Assembly: GCF_035994945.1 (NCBI RefSeq)
Contig: NZ_CP108677.1
Span: forward strand, 2,232,001 to 2,296,000
Source: Streptomyces sp. NBC_01216
GTDB taxonomy: Bacteria > Actinomycetota > Actinomycetes > Streptomycetales > Streptomycetaceae
DNA: 64,000 bases
Direction of reading: 5' to 3'
This document shows positions 55,371 through 64,000 of the stretch, in pieces; position 1 is the stretch's first letter; each line of letters starts with the position of its first letter. The notes under the pieces were generated by a model. The model was not told where the DNA came from, ran no database searches, and saw only the letters and a list, made by a program, of their open reading frames with translations. Position numbers and translations under genes: made by a program.

Positions 55371-56237
55371 ATGACAGAGTGGTCCGTCGCCGAGCCCAGG
55401 AAACTCACGCTGACCGAGCCCGTCACCCACCTCCGGGTCCGCCTCGTCAACGGGACCGTGAACGTCGTCGGCACCGACGAACCCGCCACCCGCCTGGAGG
55501 TCTCCGCGATCGACGGTCCCCCGCTGATCGTGACCCAGGAAGGCTCGACCCTGACCGTCAGCTACGAGGACCTGCACTGGAAGGGCTTCCTCAAGTGGTT
55601 CGACCGCAAGGGCCACCACCGCACGGCCGTCGTCTCGCTGGCCGTCCCGGCCTCCGCGGACGTCGAGGTGGGCGCGGTCGGCGCGGGCACGGTGATCTCC
55701 GGCATCAAGGGGCGTACCCACGTCCGCGGCGTCTCGGGTGACACCACGCTCCTCGGCCTGTCCGGCCCGGTCCACGCGGAGAGCGTCTCCGGCGACCTGG
55801 AGGCCCACTCCGTCACCGGTGCCCTGCGGGTCAACTCCGTCACCGGCGACGTCACGGTGATCGAGGGCTCCGGCGGCTCCGTGAAGGCGGAGACGGTCAG
55901 CGGCGACATGGTCATCGACCTCGACACCCCGGACCCGGACGCGCCCTCCACGGACATCCGGCTGTCCAGCGTGTCCGGCGAGGTCGCCGTACGGCTGCCG
56001 CACCCGACGGACGCCCGGGTGGAGGCGAACACGACCAGTGGCGCCCTCTCCAACGCCTTCGCGGACCTGCGGGTCCATGGCCAGTGGGGCACCAAGAGCA
56101 TCACCGGCACCCTGGGCGACGGCCGGGGCACGCTCAGGGCGACCACCGTGTCCGGTTCGATCGCCCTACTGCGCCGCCCCGAAACGACCGACGACGACAT
56201 CGACACCACCCCCTCCGCGTCCGGAAAGGTGCTCTGA
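55371..56237 (+). CDS. DUF4097-family beta-repeat protein
   Basis: A 288-residue protein consisting of repeated short beta strands (HAESVSGDLEAHSVTGALRV-like units, each about 20 residues), the DUF4097/adhesin-like parallel-beta-helix pattern. No signal peptide or membrane segment is seen. GGGAGG lies 8-9 bases before ATG 55371. It is separated by one base from the PadR gene, so they form an operon. DUF4097 proteins commonly sit next to PadR regulators in actinobacteria; the molecular function is unknown. Confidence 0.85.
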   Translation: MTEWSVAEPRKLTLTEPVTHLRVRLVNGTVNVVGTDEPATRLEVSAIDGPPLIVTQEGSTLTVSYEDLHWKGFLKWFDRKGHHRTAVVSLAVPASADVEVGAVGAGTVISGIKGRTHVRGVSGDTTLLGLSGPVHAESVSGDLEAHSVTGALRVNSVTGDVTVIEGSGGSVKAETVSGDMVIDLDTPDPDAPSTDIRLSSVSGEVAVRLPHPTDARVEANTTSGALSNAFADLRVHGQWGTKSITGTLGDGRGTLRATTVSGSIALLRRPETTDDDIDTTPSASGKVL

Positions 56238-56238
56238 C

Positions 56239-57177
56239 ATGCCGCCCGTCTTCGCCCACGGCAGACTGCGCCTCTATCTGCTCAAACTCCTCGACGAGGC
56301 CCCGCGCCACGGTTACGAGGTGATCCGGCTCCTGGAGGAACGCTTCCAGGGGCTCTACGCGCCCTCGGCGGGCACGGTCTACCCGAGGCTGGCGAAGCTG
56401 GAGGTCGAGGGCCTGGTCACCCACGCCACCGAAGGAGGCCGCAAGGTCTACTCGATCACCGACGCCGGCCGGGCGGAACTGGCCGGGCGCGAAGGTGAAC
56501 TGGCCGACCTGGAAGTGGAGATCCGCGAGTCGGTCTCCGAACTGGCGGCGGAGATCAGGGACGACGTGCGCGGCGCGGCGGGCAAGCTGCGCAGCGAGAT
56601 GCGCGCCGCGGCGAGCGAGACCCGCACACGGGGCTCGTCCTTCGCCGATGCCAAGGAGGAGATGCGCCGCGCCAGGCAGGAGTGGCGGGAGCAGACCCGT
56701 CAGGCCCGCGCGGAGGCCCAGTCGGCGCGCCGCGAGGCCAGGGAGTTCCAACGGATCGCCCAGCAGGTGCAGGAGCAGGTCCAGGAGCACTTCACCCGCG
56801 GCGACTGGCCCACCGGCGTCCGCGAGGGCCTGTCCGAACTCAGCACCCAGATCGGCGGCCTGGTCGGCGGGGGCACCTCGACCCGCACCCCTTCCGGGCA
56901 GTCCGAGAAGGCCGGGACGCCCGGAACAGCCAGGGCAGCCGGGAAGTCCACAACGGTCGGGGCGGACCCGGAATGGGCCGAGGACACCGGCTCCACCGGA
57001 GACCCCGCGCGCGACCTGGACCGCCTCCTGGACCGCTTCCGGGACGAGATCCGCGACGCGGCCCGCGACCACGGGGTGACACCGGCCCAACTCGCGGAGA
57101 CCCGCCGCCACCTCTCCGCGACGGCGGCCCGCGTCACCGCGCTGCTCCGCCCGGGGGACGAGAAGCGGAGCCGCTGA
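56239..57177 (+). CDS. PadR-family regulator with long coiled-coil and disordered tail
   Basis: A 312-residue protein. An N-terminal winged helix (~8-80: RLYLLKLLDEAPRHGYEVIRLLEE, AGTVYPRLAKLEVEGLVTH, GRKVYSITDAG) is typical of PadR. The rest is unusual: a long Arg/Glu/Ala-rich coiled coil (~90-190) and a Pro/Thr/Gly-rich segment (~210-250) ending in a helical domain. Ordinary PadR proteins are ~100-200 residues. The ATG starts one base after the DUF4097 stop. It probably represses its own operon via the repeats upstream. Confidence 0.85.
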   Translation: MPPVFAHGRLRLYLLKLLDEAPRHGYEVIRLLEERFQGLYAPSAGTVYPRLAKLEVEGLVTHATEGGRKVYSITDAGRAELAGREGELADLEVEIRESVSELAAEIRDDVRGAAGKLRSEMRAAASETRTRGSSFADAKEEMRRARQEWREQTRQARAEAQSARREAREFQRIAQQVQEQVQEHFTRGDWPTGVREGLSELSTQIGGLVGGGTSTRTPSGQSEKAGTPGTARAAGKSTTVGADPEWAEDTGSTGDPARDLDRLLDRFRDEIRDAARDHGVTPAQLAETRRHLSATAARVTALLRPGDEKRSR

Positions 57178-57230
57178 CCCACCGGCCGGGGCGCGGAGTC
57201 CCGGCCACAGGACGCGAGGCCCCGGGAGAG

Positions 57231-57250
57231 GCCCCGCCGCGCCGCGGGGC
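57231..57250 (+). terminator. Short GC hairpin after the PadR gene
   Basis: gccccgc (57231-57237) and gcggggc (57244-57250) pair around a 6-nt loop about 54 bases after the PadR stop. Short but plausible in this context. Confidence 0.4.
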
Positions 57251-57419
57251 GCCTCCCCCTCGGGGCCCGGCCGAAGGAGGCAGGGGCGCCACGGCAGAAG
57301 AGGTCCCTCCGCGGCAGGGAACTGTGGGGCGGCCCCACTCCCCCACGAGCCCGGCCCCGTACTCCTCCGGGAGCGGCGCCGCCGCTCCCTGCCCGGGTCC
57401 CCTCCCCCTCGGGGCCGCG

Positions 57420-57498
57420 GGCAGGGACGGTGCGGGGCCGCGGGCAGGGCGAGGAGCACGGCGGCGACGGCGCCCGCCGCGAGGATCGTTCGCGACAC
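57420..57498 (-). other. Signal-peptide-like small ORF start, possibly degenerate
   Basis: On the minus strand a GTG at 57498 preceded by GGAGG encodes SRTILAAGAVAAVLLALPAA, which looks like a signal peptide. The frame then runs on into Arg/Pro/Gly-rich sequence and antisense to PadR with no recognisable domain. It may be a short secreted protein whose 3' part was lost or frameshifted, or chance. The rest of 57178-57563 shows only hairpins. Confidence 0.3.
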
Positions 57499-57563
57499 AG
57501 GAGACCTCCGGTATGACGACCACGCGCGGCGCCGGAGATCCCATCAGCGGACCCGGCGAGCCA

Positions 57564-58529
57564 TCACGAGGGAGTCAGGACGATCTTCCCGAAGAGGTCG
57601 CCCGAGGCCAGCTTCTCGAAACCCTCGCGGGCGCGGTCCAGCGGCAGAGTCTCGTCGATGACCGGCCGGACGCCGGTGGTCGCGCAGAAGGCCAGCAGGT
57701 CCTCCAGCTCGTCCTTGGAACCCATGGTCGAGCCGACGACCTTCAGTTCGAGGAAGAAGATCCGGGTCAGTTCGGCGTGCGAGGGACGGTCGCCGCTGGT
57801 CGCGCCCGAGATGACGAGCGTGCCGCCGGGGCGCAGCGACTTGACCGAGTGCGACCAGGTGGCGGCGCCGACGGTCTCGATGACCGCGTCCACGCGCCGC
57901 GGCAGCCGGGCGCCCGGCTCGTACGCGTCCAGCGCGCCCAGCTCGATGGCCCGCTTGCGCTTGGCCTCGTCACGGCTGGTGGCGAAGACCCGTAGCCCGG
58001 CGGCCTTGCCGAGGGCGATCGCGGCGGTGGCGACCCCGCCTCCCGCACCCTGTACGAGGACCGAGTCACCGGGCCGGACGCCCGCGTTGGTGAAGAGCAT
58101 GCGGTACGCGGTGAGCCAGGCCGTCGGAAGGCAGGCGGCCTCCTCGAAGGAGAGCTCCCGGGGCTTGGGCAGGACGTTCCAGGAGGGCACCGTGACCCGC
58201 TCGGCGAACGTGCCCTGGTAGCGCTCGGTCAGGATGGACCGGGGTTCGTCGGGCCCGACGCCGTGGCCGGTCTGGCCGATCACGGAGTGCAGCACGACCT
58301 CGTTGCCGTGTTCGTCGATGCCGGCGGCGTCGCAGCCGAGGATCATCGGCAGCTTCTCCTCGGGCAGTCCGACCCCGCGCAGCGACCAGAGGTCGTGGTG
58401 GTTCAGCGAGGCGGCCTTGACGGTGACGGTGGTCCAGCCGGGACGCACCTCGGGCTCGGGGCGCTCGCCGAGTTCGAGGCCGTCGAGGGGCCGGTCGCGG
58501 TCGATTCGGGCGGCGTAGGCAGCGAACAT
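57564..58529 (-). CDS. Zinc-binding dehydrogenase / quinone oxidoreductase-type MDR protein
   Basis: A 321-residue medium-chain dehydrogenase/reductase. The GroES-like N-terminal domain (SLNHHDLWSLRGVG, MILGCDAAGI) is followed by a Rossmann domain with the NAD(P)-binding QGAGGGVATAAIALG (~165). The catalytic-zinc Cys/His set of alcohol dehydrogenases is not evident (no GHE and no Cys at the usual positions), so it resembles zeta-crystallin-like quinone reductases. ATG 58529 is chosen; the longer frame to 58871 has no MDR similarity. Single gene; substrate unknown. Confidence 0.88.
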   Translation of the reverse strand: MFAAYAARIDRDRPLDGLELGERPEPEVRPGWTTVTVKAASLNHHDLWSLRGVGLPEEKLPMILGCDAAGIDEHGNEVVLHSVIGQTGHGVGPDEPRSILTERYQGTFAERVTVPSWNVLPKPRELSFEEAACLPTAWLTAYRMLFTNAGVRPGDSVLVQGAGGGVATAAIALGKAAGLRVFATSRDEAKRKRAIELGALDAYEPGARLPRRVDAVIETVGAATWSHSVKSLRPGGTLVISGATSGDRPSHAELTRIFFLELKVVGSTMGSKDELEDLLAFCATTGVRPVIDETLPLDRAREGFEKLASGDLFGKIVLTPS

Positions 58530-58736
58530 GGCCCTGACATTAAGGGCCGCGCTTGCGTGGCGGAACCACGCACTCGTGTGACGCATGTCCCTCGGCGGCC
58601 GGCCCCCGGGAAGCGGGGCGGCGGGCCCGCGGGGGCTCGGAGCGACCGGGCCGACAGGGGGCTCGGGCGACCGCCGGCACGGGCGGGCCGGGCGGCGCCG
58701 CGCCCTCCCGTACGGCGACACGCCCGCCCACACGCG

Positions 58737-58780
58737 TGAGGGCCCGCCTCCGATGGGAGTGAACCGGGGGCGGGCCCTCA
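58737..58780 (-). terminator. 12-bp hairpin downstream of malic enzyme
   Basis: tgagggcccgcc (58737-58748) and ggcgggccctca (58769-58780) are exact reverse complements with a 20-nt loop that can pair further. It starts 23 bases beyond the malic enzyme stop on the minus strand. Confidence 0.6.
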
Positions 58781-58803
58781 GGTGACGCTGTGCGCCGGCC
58801 GGG

Positions 58804-60015
58804 TCAGCGGCGGGCGACGCCCTCGGCGCGCGCGGCGGCGGCGACCGCGACGGTGACCGCCGGGGCGACACGCTCGTCGAACGGCGACGGGATGACGTAG
58901 TCGGCGGCGAGCTGATCGCCGACGACGTCCGCCAGCGCGTTCGCGGCGGCGATCTTCATGCCCTCGGTGATCCGGGAGGCCCGGACCTGGAGGGCGCCCG
59001 CGAAGATGCCGGGGAAGGCGAGGACGTTGTTGATCTGGTTCGGGTAGTCCGAACGGCCGGTCGCCACGACGGCCGCGTACTTGTGCGCGACGTCGGGGTG
59101 GACCTCGGGGTTCGGGTTGGCCATGGCGAAGACGAAGGCGTCCGGCGCCATCGAGGCCACCGCCGCCTCCGGCACCGTGCCGCCGGAGACGCCGATGAAG
59201 ACGTCCGCACCGGCCAGCGCGGCCTCCAGCGAACCGGTGAGGCCCGCCTTGTTGGTGAGCTCCGCGAGCTCCCGCTTCACCGGGGTCAGGTCGTCACGGT
59301 CCAGGCTGACGATGCCCTTGCGGTCCGCGACGGCCACGTCGCCGAGCCCGGCCTCCAGCAGGAACTTCGCGATGGCGACCCCGGCCGCCCCGGCGCCGGA
59401 GATGACTCCGCGCAGGTCGCCGAGGGTGCGGCCGGTCAGCTTCGCCGCGTTGCGGAGTGCGGCGAGGGTGACCACGGCCGTGCCGTGCTGGTCGTCGTGG
59501 AAGACCGGGATGTCGAGGCGCTCCTGGAGCTTGCGCTCGATCTCGAAGCACCGCGGGGCCGAGATGTCCTCGAGGTTCACCCCGCCGAACGAGGGAGCGA
59601 GGCGGACGACGGTCTCCACGATCTCGTCGGCGTCGGTGGTGGCGAGCGCGATCGGCACCGCGTCCACGCCACCGAACTGCTTGAAGAGGATGGCCTTCCC
59701 CTCCATGACCGGAAGCGATGCCTCCGGGCCGATGTCGCCCAGTCCGAGAACCGCCGTTCCGTCGGTCACGACCGCGACGACCTGGGACTTCCAGGTGTAG
59801 TCGTGGACCAGCTCCGGCTGCTCGGCGATCGCGGTGCACACCTTGGCGACGCCGGGCGTGTACGCGAGGGACAGGTCGTCCTTGTCGCGCAGCGGCACCG
59901 TGGCCGAAATGGCCATCTTGCCGCCGCGGTGGAGCGCGAACGCCGGATCGAAGGGCTCCTCCGAAGCCCCGTCCGTACCGCTCTCGCTGCGAGGATTGAC
60001 GATCTCCGCTGCCAT
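58804..60015 (-). CDS. NAD(P)-dependent malic enzyme
   Basis: A 403-residue enzyme converting malate to pyruvate and CO2. The N-terminal malic domain has LAYTPGVAKVC, Lys/Asp catalytic residues in VVAVVTDGTAVLGLGDIG and DDQHGTA. The NAD-binding domain has GAGAAGVAIAKFL. It is the short (~400-residue) single-domain bacterial form without the phosphotransacetylase-like tail. AAGGGG lies 9 bases before ATG 60015. It links the TCA cycle to pyruvate and reductant supply; cofactor preference cannot be read reliably. Monocistronic with a terminator. Confidence 0.95.
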   Translation of the reverse strand: MAAEIVNPRSESGTDGASEEPFDPAFALHRGGKMAISATVPLRDKDDLSLAYTPGVAKVCTAIAEQPELVHDYTWKSQVVAVVTDGTAVLGLGDIGPEASLPVMEGKAILFKQFGGVDAVPIALATTDADEIVETVVRLAPSFGGVNLEDISAPRCFEIERKLQERLDIPVFHDDQHGTAVVTLAALRNAAKLTGRTLGDLRGVISGAGAAGVAIAKFLLEAGLGDVAVADRKGIVSLDRDDLTPVKRELAELTNKAGLTGSLEAALAGADVFIGVSGGTVPEAAVASMAPDAFVFAMANPNPEVHPDVAHKYAAVVATGRSDYPNQINNVLAFPGIFAGALQVRASRITEGMKIAAANALADVVGDQLAADYVIPSPFDERVAPAVTVAVAAAARAEGVARR

Positions 60016-60052
60016 TGGGTTGACCCCTTAAGTCTTCTTCGTCTGAGGGTGG

Positions 60053-60073
60053 CCCCTCCTGGTTAAGGAGGGG
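60053..60073. promoter_or_regulatory. 8-bp hairpin in the malic enzyme leader
   Basis: cccctcct (60053-60060) and aggagggg (60066-60073) pair around a 5-nt loop, 38-58 bases upstream of the malic enzyme start. It could form in the mRNA leader or act as an operator. A perfect aaggatcctt palindrome lies further upstream at 60155-60164. The rest of 60016-60550 shows no gene. Confidence 0.35.
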
Positions 60074-60423
60074 TAGGCGGAACCCGCGGCCGCCGTGTCT
60101 GGCAGCCGCGCGGGCGCGCCGCACAACGCGCCCTGAGCCCCGGATGAGGGGTGTAAGGATCCTTCTTACCGGACGAACAGCACCGCCGACGAGTCCATTC
60201 TGGCGCGGTGATGCGACTCATATGGACGCAGGGGCGCCCACTTGATATGCCGCACACCACTTGATTTCCGGACAAGTCCGACTACGCACCGGATCAGGTC
60301 GTTCGTGTCGTCCGTATGGCGAGACCTGCCGGAGATTTTCCGGCGGGAAAGAGGTATCCCTGAAGAAGGTCCGGCCCCGAAGGACCGGCCTGTCGGGATT
60401 CGGGGGTCACCCGTTACCCGATT

Positions 60424-60429
60424 TTGACA
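60424..60429 (+). promoter_or_regulatory. Candidate -35 element for the amino-acid ABC operon
   Basis: A TTGACA hexamer is present at 60424-60429, 122 bases before the binding-protein start. The -10 at 17-base spacing (CTGGCA) is poor, so this is suggestive only. Confidence 0.3.
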
Positions 60430-60550
60430 TGAAGGGCAGCCTGTTTCTGGCAGTCCGAATGGCAAGATGCCGTAATCACACGAGGTCGCGACACTCGAAG
60501 GTGCGTGCGCGACCTATGGCAACTCCCTCACACGCCGGAGGATCCCGACC

Positions 60551-61519
60551 ATGACCGCACGCTCCACGCGCCGCACGACCATCGCCAAGACCCGTACCTC
60601 CCGTCTTGCCGCGGTCGCCGCCATCGCGGTCGCCGGCTCCATGCTGCTGACCGCCTGTGGTGACCAGACCGACAGCGGGTCCACGCCCGAGGGCGGCACC
60701 AAGTCCGACGCGGCCTCCAACGCCCCGCTCTTCTCGAAACTGCCCGCGGACATCCAGAAGGCCGGCGTCATCAAGGTCGGTACGGACGCCACGTACGCCC
60801 CGATGGAGTTCACCGAGGGCGGCAAGATCGTCGGCGTCGACCCCGACATCGCCGAGGCACTCAGCAAGCAGCTCGGTGTGAAGCTCGAGTTCACCTCGGG
60901 CACCTTCGACGGCCTGATCACCTCGATCTACACCGGCCGCCAGGACCTGGTCATGTCCTCGATGACGGACAACAAGAAGCGTCAGGAGGGCCTGGACGAC
61001 GACGGGAAGAAGATCGGCAAGGGCATCGACTTCGTCGACTACTTCAGCTCCGGCGTCTCCCTGCTGGTCAAGAAGGGCAACCCGCAGGGCATCAACTCGC
61101 TCGACGACCTGTGCGGCAAGACCGTCGCCGTCCAGCGGGGCACCATCTACGAGGACACCTTCAAGGCCCAGGCCACGAAGTGCGGCGACAAGAAGCTGAC
61201 CATCCAGGCGTTCGACACCGACGCCGAGGCGCAGACTCGCGTCAAGGCCGGCGGTGCCGTGGCGGACCTGAACGACTACCCGGTGGCCGCGTACATCGCG
61301 AAGACCTCGGGTGGCGGTAACGACTTCGAGGTCGTCGGCAGCCAGAGCGACGTCGGCCTCTTCGGTATCGGGGTCGCCAAGGAGAACACCCAGCTGCGCG
61401 ACGCCGTCAAGGAAGCGCTGGACGCGATCATCAAGGACGGCACCTACACCGAGGCCCTGAAGAAGTGGAACGTCGAGGGAAGTGCCGTCCAGTCGGCAAC
61501 GATCAACGCCGGCAACTGA
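60551..61519 (+). CDS. Amino-acid ABC transporter substrate-binding lipoprotein
   Basis: A 322-residue extracellular solute-binding protein (SBP_bac_3 type). The signal peptide ends in a lipobox, MLLTACGD. Mature-domain signatures include VIKVGTDATYAPMEF and VGVDPDIAEALSKQLGVK, the pattern of polar amino-acid binders. GGAGG lies ~9 bases before ATG. First gene of the operon with permease and ATPase genes following. Similar operons in actinobacteria import glutamate or other polar amino acids; substrate not proven. Confidence 0.93.
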   Translation: MTARSTRRTTIAKTRTSRLAAVAAIAVAGSMLLTACGDQTDSGSTPEGGTKSDAASNAPLFSKLPADIQKAGVIKVGTDATYAPMEFTEGGKIVGVDPDIAEALSKQLGVKLEFTSGTFDGLITSIYTGRQDLVMSSMTDNKKRQEGLDDDGKKIGKGIDFVDYFSSGVSLLVKKGNPQGINSLDDLCGKTVAVQRGTIYEDTFKAQATKCGDKKLTIQAFDTDAEAQTRVKAGGAVADLNDYPVAAYIAKTSGGGNDFEVVGSQSDVGLFGIGVAKENTQLRDAVKEALDAIIKDGTYTEALKKWNVEGSAVQSATINAGN

Positions 61520-61548
61520 CCTCCTCGCTCCACTGAAGGGCAGTCGTC

Positions 61549-62493
61549 ATGACTGACAAGATCTCCAAGGACCCGGCCGACGCTCCGGGCTCCGCGCCCT
61601 CGGGCACCCCGTACGAGGCGATCAAGGCCATTCCGGTACGGCACTACGGCCGCTGGGTGAGCGCCGTCGTGGTCATCGTGCTCCTCGGCTGGCTGCTGTA
61701 CGCCTTCTCCCAGGGCAACATCATCTGGGACACCGTGTGGGACAAGCTGTTCGCTCCGTCGGTCCTGAGCGGCCTGTGGAGCACGGTGGTCATCAGCGTC
61801 GCTTCGATGGCCCTCGGTCTGGTCCTCGGAATCCTCTTCGCCGTCATGCGGCTCTCGAAGAATCCCGTCACCGGCGCCGTGGCCTGGCTCTACATCTGGT
61901 TCTTCCGCGGCACGCCCGTGTACGTGCAGCTGCTGGTGTGGTTCAACCTGTCGCTGATCTTCCAGTACATCAACCTCGGGCCGATCTACAAGAACGAGAC
62001 CGTCGACGTCATGACGCCGTTCATGGTCGCCCTCCTCGGCCTCGGCCTCAACGAGGGCGCCTACATGGCGGAGATCGTCCGCGCCGGCATCCAGTCGGTC
62101 GACGAGGGACAGACGGAGGCCGCGCACGCCCTCGGCATGTCCCAGACCAAGACCATGCGCCGGATCGTCCTGCCGCAGGCCATGCGCGTCATCGTGCCCC
62201 CGACGGGCAATGAGTTCATCAACATGCTCAAGACCTCGTCCTTGGTCTCGGCAGTGCAGTACACCGAACTCCTTCGCGCCTCGTCGAACATCGGCAGCAC
62301 GGCGGGCGCGGTCATGGAGATGCTGTTCGTCGCGTCCATCTGGTACCTGGCTCTGACCAGCGTCTTCAGCGTGGGCCAGTACTACCTGGAGCGCCGCTTC
62401 GCCCGCGGCTCCATTCGCACCCTGCCGCCCACGCCCTGGCAGCGGATCCGGTCAAACCTGACCATGTTCAAGCGTTCGGAGGTGTCGGGATGA
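61549..62493 (+). CDS. Amino-acid ABC transporter permease
   Basis: A 314-residue inner-membrane permease of the His/Glu/Gln/Arg family. About five hydrophobic segments; the conserved EAA motif [25 protein letters not shown] is in the loop that contacts the ATPase. The N-terminal ~30 residues are cytosolic. Only one permease gene is present, so it may act as a homodimer. A GAAGGG sequence precedes the ATG. Its stop overlaps the ATPase start (ATGA). Confidence 0.95.
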   Translation: MTDKISKDPADAPGSAPSGTPYEAIKAIPVRHYGRWVSAVVVIVLLGWLLYAFSQGNIIWDTVWDKLFAPSVLSGLWSTVVISVASMALGLVLGILFAVMRLSKNPVTGAVAWLYIWFFRGTPVYVQLLVWFNLSLIFQYINLGPIYKNETVDVMTPFMVALLGLGLNEGAYMAEIVRAGIQSVDEGQTEAAHALGMSQTKTMRRIVLPQAMRVIVPPTGNEFINMLKTSSLVSAVQYTELLRASSNIGSTAGAVMEMLFVASIWYLALTSVFSVGQYYLERRFARGSIRTLPPTPWQRIRSNLTMFKRSEVSG

Positions 62494-63257
62494 CCGGCGA
62501 GCCCATGGTCAAGGCGGAAGGCGTCCACAAGTCCTACGGGCCGGCGCACATCCTCCGCGGCATCGATCTGGAGGTCCAGAACGGTGAGGTGTTCTGCCTG
62601 GTCGGCCCGTCGGGCTCAGGCAAGTCGACCTTCCTGCGCTGCATCAACCACCTCGAGCGCATCGACGGCGGCCGCCTCTCGGTGGACGGCAACCTCGTCG
62701 GCTACCGCCAGAAGGGCGACAAGCTGTACGAGCTGAAGGACGGCGAGGTCGCGGCCCAGCGCCGGGACATCGGCATGGTCTTCCAGCGCTTCAACCTGTT
62801 CCCGCACATGACGGCTCTGGGCAACGTCATGGAGGCGCCGATCCAGGTCAAGGGCGACACTCGGGCGGTGGCGCGCGAGCGCGCCGAGCGCCTGCTCGAC
62901 CGTGTCGGCCTGGGCGACAAGATGGGCAACTACCCCTCCCAGCTCTCCGGCGGCCAGCAGCAGCGCGTCGCCATCGCCCGTGCCCTGGCGATGGAGCCGA
63001 AGCTGATGCTGTTCGACGAGCCGACCTCGGCCCTCGACCCGGAGCTCGTGGGTGACGTCCTGGACGTCATGCGGGACCTCGCCGAGTCGGGCATGACCAT
63101 GATCGTCGTCACCCACGAGATGGGCTTCGCCCGCGAGGTGGGCGACTCGCTGGTGTTCATGGACGGCGGTGTCGTGGTCGAGTCCGGGCACCCCCGGGAG
63201 GTCCTGGGGAACCCGCAGCACGACCGGACGAAGGCGTTCCTGTCCAAGGTGCTGTGA
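62490..63257 (+). CDS. Amino-acid ABC transporter ATP-binding protein
   Basis: A 255-residue ATPase. Walker [11 protein letters not shown]-loop [13 protein letters not shown], signature [15 protein letters not shown], Walker [13 protein letters not shown] and the switch His in VTHEMGF are all intact. Overlaps the permease gene (ATGA), so the operon is coupled. It is the last gene; a strong hairpin follows. Confidence 0.96.
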   Translation: MTGEPMVKAEGVHKSYGPAHILRGIDLEVQNGEVFCLVGPSGSGKSTFLRCINHLERIDGGRLSVDGNLVGYRQKGDKLYELKDGEVAAQRRDIGMVFQRFNLFPHMTALGNVMEAPIQVKGDTRAVARERAERLLDRVGLGDKMGNYPSQLSGGQQQRVAIARALAMEPKLMLFDEPTSALDPELVGDVLDVMRDLAESGMTMIVVTHEMGFAREVGDSLVFMDGGVVVESGHPREVLGNPQHDRTKAFLSKVL

Positions 63258-63284
63258 CTTCTGCCGAAAACCCCCGGCACCTGT

Positions 63285-63316
63285 CAGGTGCCCGCCGCTC
63301 ATGCGGCGGGCACCTG
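63285..63316 (+). terminator. Perfect 14-bp hairpin ending the ABC operon
   Basis: Arms 63285-63298 and 63303-63316 are exact reverse complements with a 4-nt loop, 28 bases after the ATPase stop. Confidence 0.88.
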
Positions 63317-63450
63317 CCTGCTTTCCGGCTCACCTCCGGGAACGGGCACCGAGCCCGCACGCACGGGCGCGGCGGTACCGAGGCGCCGGAGACGTCGGCC
63401 CGCGCGGCCGGCGGCGGCTCCCGAACAGGGCCGCCACCGTCTTCTCGGGT

Positions 63451-64000
63451 CTACCTGACCGCGAGGACCATCGTGTCCGACGGCGAGGCCCAGACCGGCC
63501 GCGCCTCGGCGAAGCCGGACGCGCGCAGGATCTCCGCGTGGCGGCGCGAGGAGGGCATGTCGCCGTCCGCGTGCTCGCCGTAGATCTCGAAACGACGGGC
63601 GGTGGGCTCGGCGAGCACCGGGTCCTGCGCGGCCACGGCCCACCAGTCTGCCCAGTCCAGGGCTCCGGCCGCCTTGGCGCGGTCCATGGCGGCGTGCCGG
63701 TGGGCGCGCTCGGCGGCGTTGATCCGGGGAGTGGTCTCGTCGATCATGTGGTCGGCGTTCATGAAGACACCGCCGTCACGGACCAGTCCGGCGAGCTGCG
63801 CGTAGAGCGTGGTGAGCGGGCCGGTGTGGAGCCAGTGGAGTGCGGTGGCGGTGAGCACGGCGTCGTACACGGTGTAAGGAAGCCCCGCCGCCCATTCCGG
63901 GTCCTTGAGATCGGCGGTCACGAAGGTGACGCGCCCGTCGCCGGCGAAGTAGCCCTTGGCGATGGCGAGAAGCGCGGGGTCGAGGTCCACCCCGACGCTC
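63451..64000 (-). CDS. Class I SAM-dependent methyltransferase, 3' part
   Basis: The frame is open to the end of the window, so the 5' end is outside. The visible ~183 residues begin at the end of motif I/post-I (SVGVDLDPALLAIAKGYF) and include VTFVTADLKDPEW, YDAVLTATALHWLH and LVRDGGVFMNADHM, the class I methyltransferase pattern. The substrate is unknown. It runs convergent to the ABC operon; no other gene is visible in between. Confidence 0.8.
   Translation of the reverse strand, partial: SVGVDLDPALLAIAKGYFAGDGRVTFVTADLKDPEWAAGLPYTVYDAVLTATALHWLHTGPLTTLYAQLAGLVRDGGVFMNADHMIDETTPRINAAERAHRHAAMDRAKAAGALDWADWWAVAAQDPVLAEPTARRFEIYGEHADGDMPSSRRHAEILRASGFAEARPVWASPSDTMVLAVR

Noticed and set aside
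60016..60550. Short frames between malic enzyme and the ABC operon
   Set aside because: They are short, lack ribosome binding sites and overlap promoter-like sequence.
1..64000. CRISPR arrays, tRNA or rRNA genes
   Set aside because: No regularly spaced repeats and no cloverleaf or rRNA signature were seen on reading both strands.

Overview
The window is high-GC actinobacterial DNA, almost certainly from a Streptomyces chromosome. Indicators are the very high GC, GTG starts, ATGA-coupled operons, a four-gene conservon, an actinobacterial-type multidomain 2-oxoglutarate decarboxylase (Kgd), a DUF6104 gene, and a gene order (malic enzyme, Kgd, two-component pair, Lon, conservon, SEDS/PBP pair) that from memory matches the S. 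coelicolor SCO526x-SCO530x core region. No rRNA, tRNA, CRISPR array or intact insertion sequence was seen.

Layout. 1-3.65 kb: the end of a HEAT-repeat gene, then a coupled SEDS glycosyltransferase and class B penicillin-binding protein. 3.7-15.95 kb: an accessory block with an exported 2,640-residue RHS/YD-repeat polymorphic toxin (inserted ricin-type lectin, Hint domain, unrecognised C-terminal toxin), a small gene coupled to its stop codon by ATGA (probable immunity protein), and a divergent exported DNRLRE/FG-GAP protein. 16-21.6 kb: a proline-rich membrane protein, two divergent ferritin-fold diiron proteins, a TetR regulator and an NlpC/P60 peptidase. 21.7-27.3 kb: a conservon (NIT-domain sensor kinase, roadblock, DUF742, MglA-like GTPase) ending in an FAD styrene/indole-type monooxygenase. 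27.6-38.3 kb: a PP2C-like protein, a MarR regulator, an AA10 LPMO with a C-terminal membrane tail and a DasR-like site, Lon with an HspR-type (HAIR) operator, a YfbM-like protein, an ECF sigma/soluble zinc anti-sigma/lipoprotein set, a spermidine-synthase-like protein and a two-component pair. 38.5-42.35 kb: Kgd.

42.47-53.95 kb is the most interesting stretch: seven genes on the minus strand. In transcription order they encode a trypsin-co-occurring-domain protein, a trypsin/VMAP-C protein, a MoxR AAA+ ATPase, a vWA-like SAV_2336-type protein, a 69-residue peptide resembling the leader of FxSxx RiPP precursors, a stand-alone HExxH peptide-modifying enzyme, and a TIR-like/NB-ARC/TPR protein. 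This joins the vWA-MoxR-VMAP biological-conflict theme to an apparent RiPP pathway that lacks the usual radical SAM enzyme and the FxSxx tail. Two copies of a palindromic repeat, in opposite orientation, lie just outside this block.

54-64 kb returns to core genes: DUF6104, a membrane protein, a DUF4097/PadR pair with operator-like repeats, a quinone-oxidoreductase-type dehydrogenase, NAD(P)-malic enzyme, a three-gene polar amino-acid ABC transporter and the 3' part of a SAM methyltransferase. Several strong perfect hairpins mark operon ends. Functions come from motif reading and recall of protein families; no searches were run.
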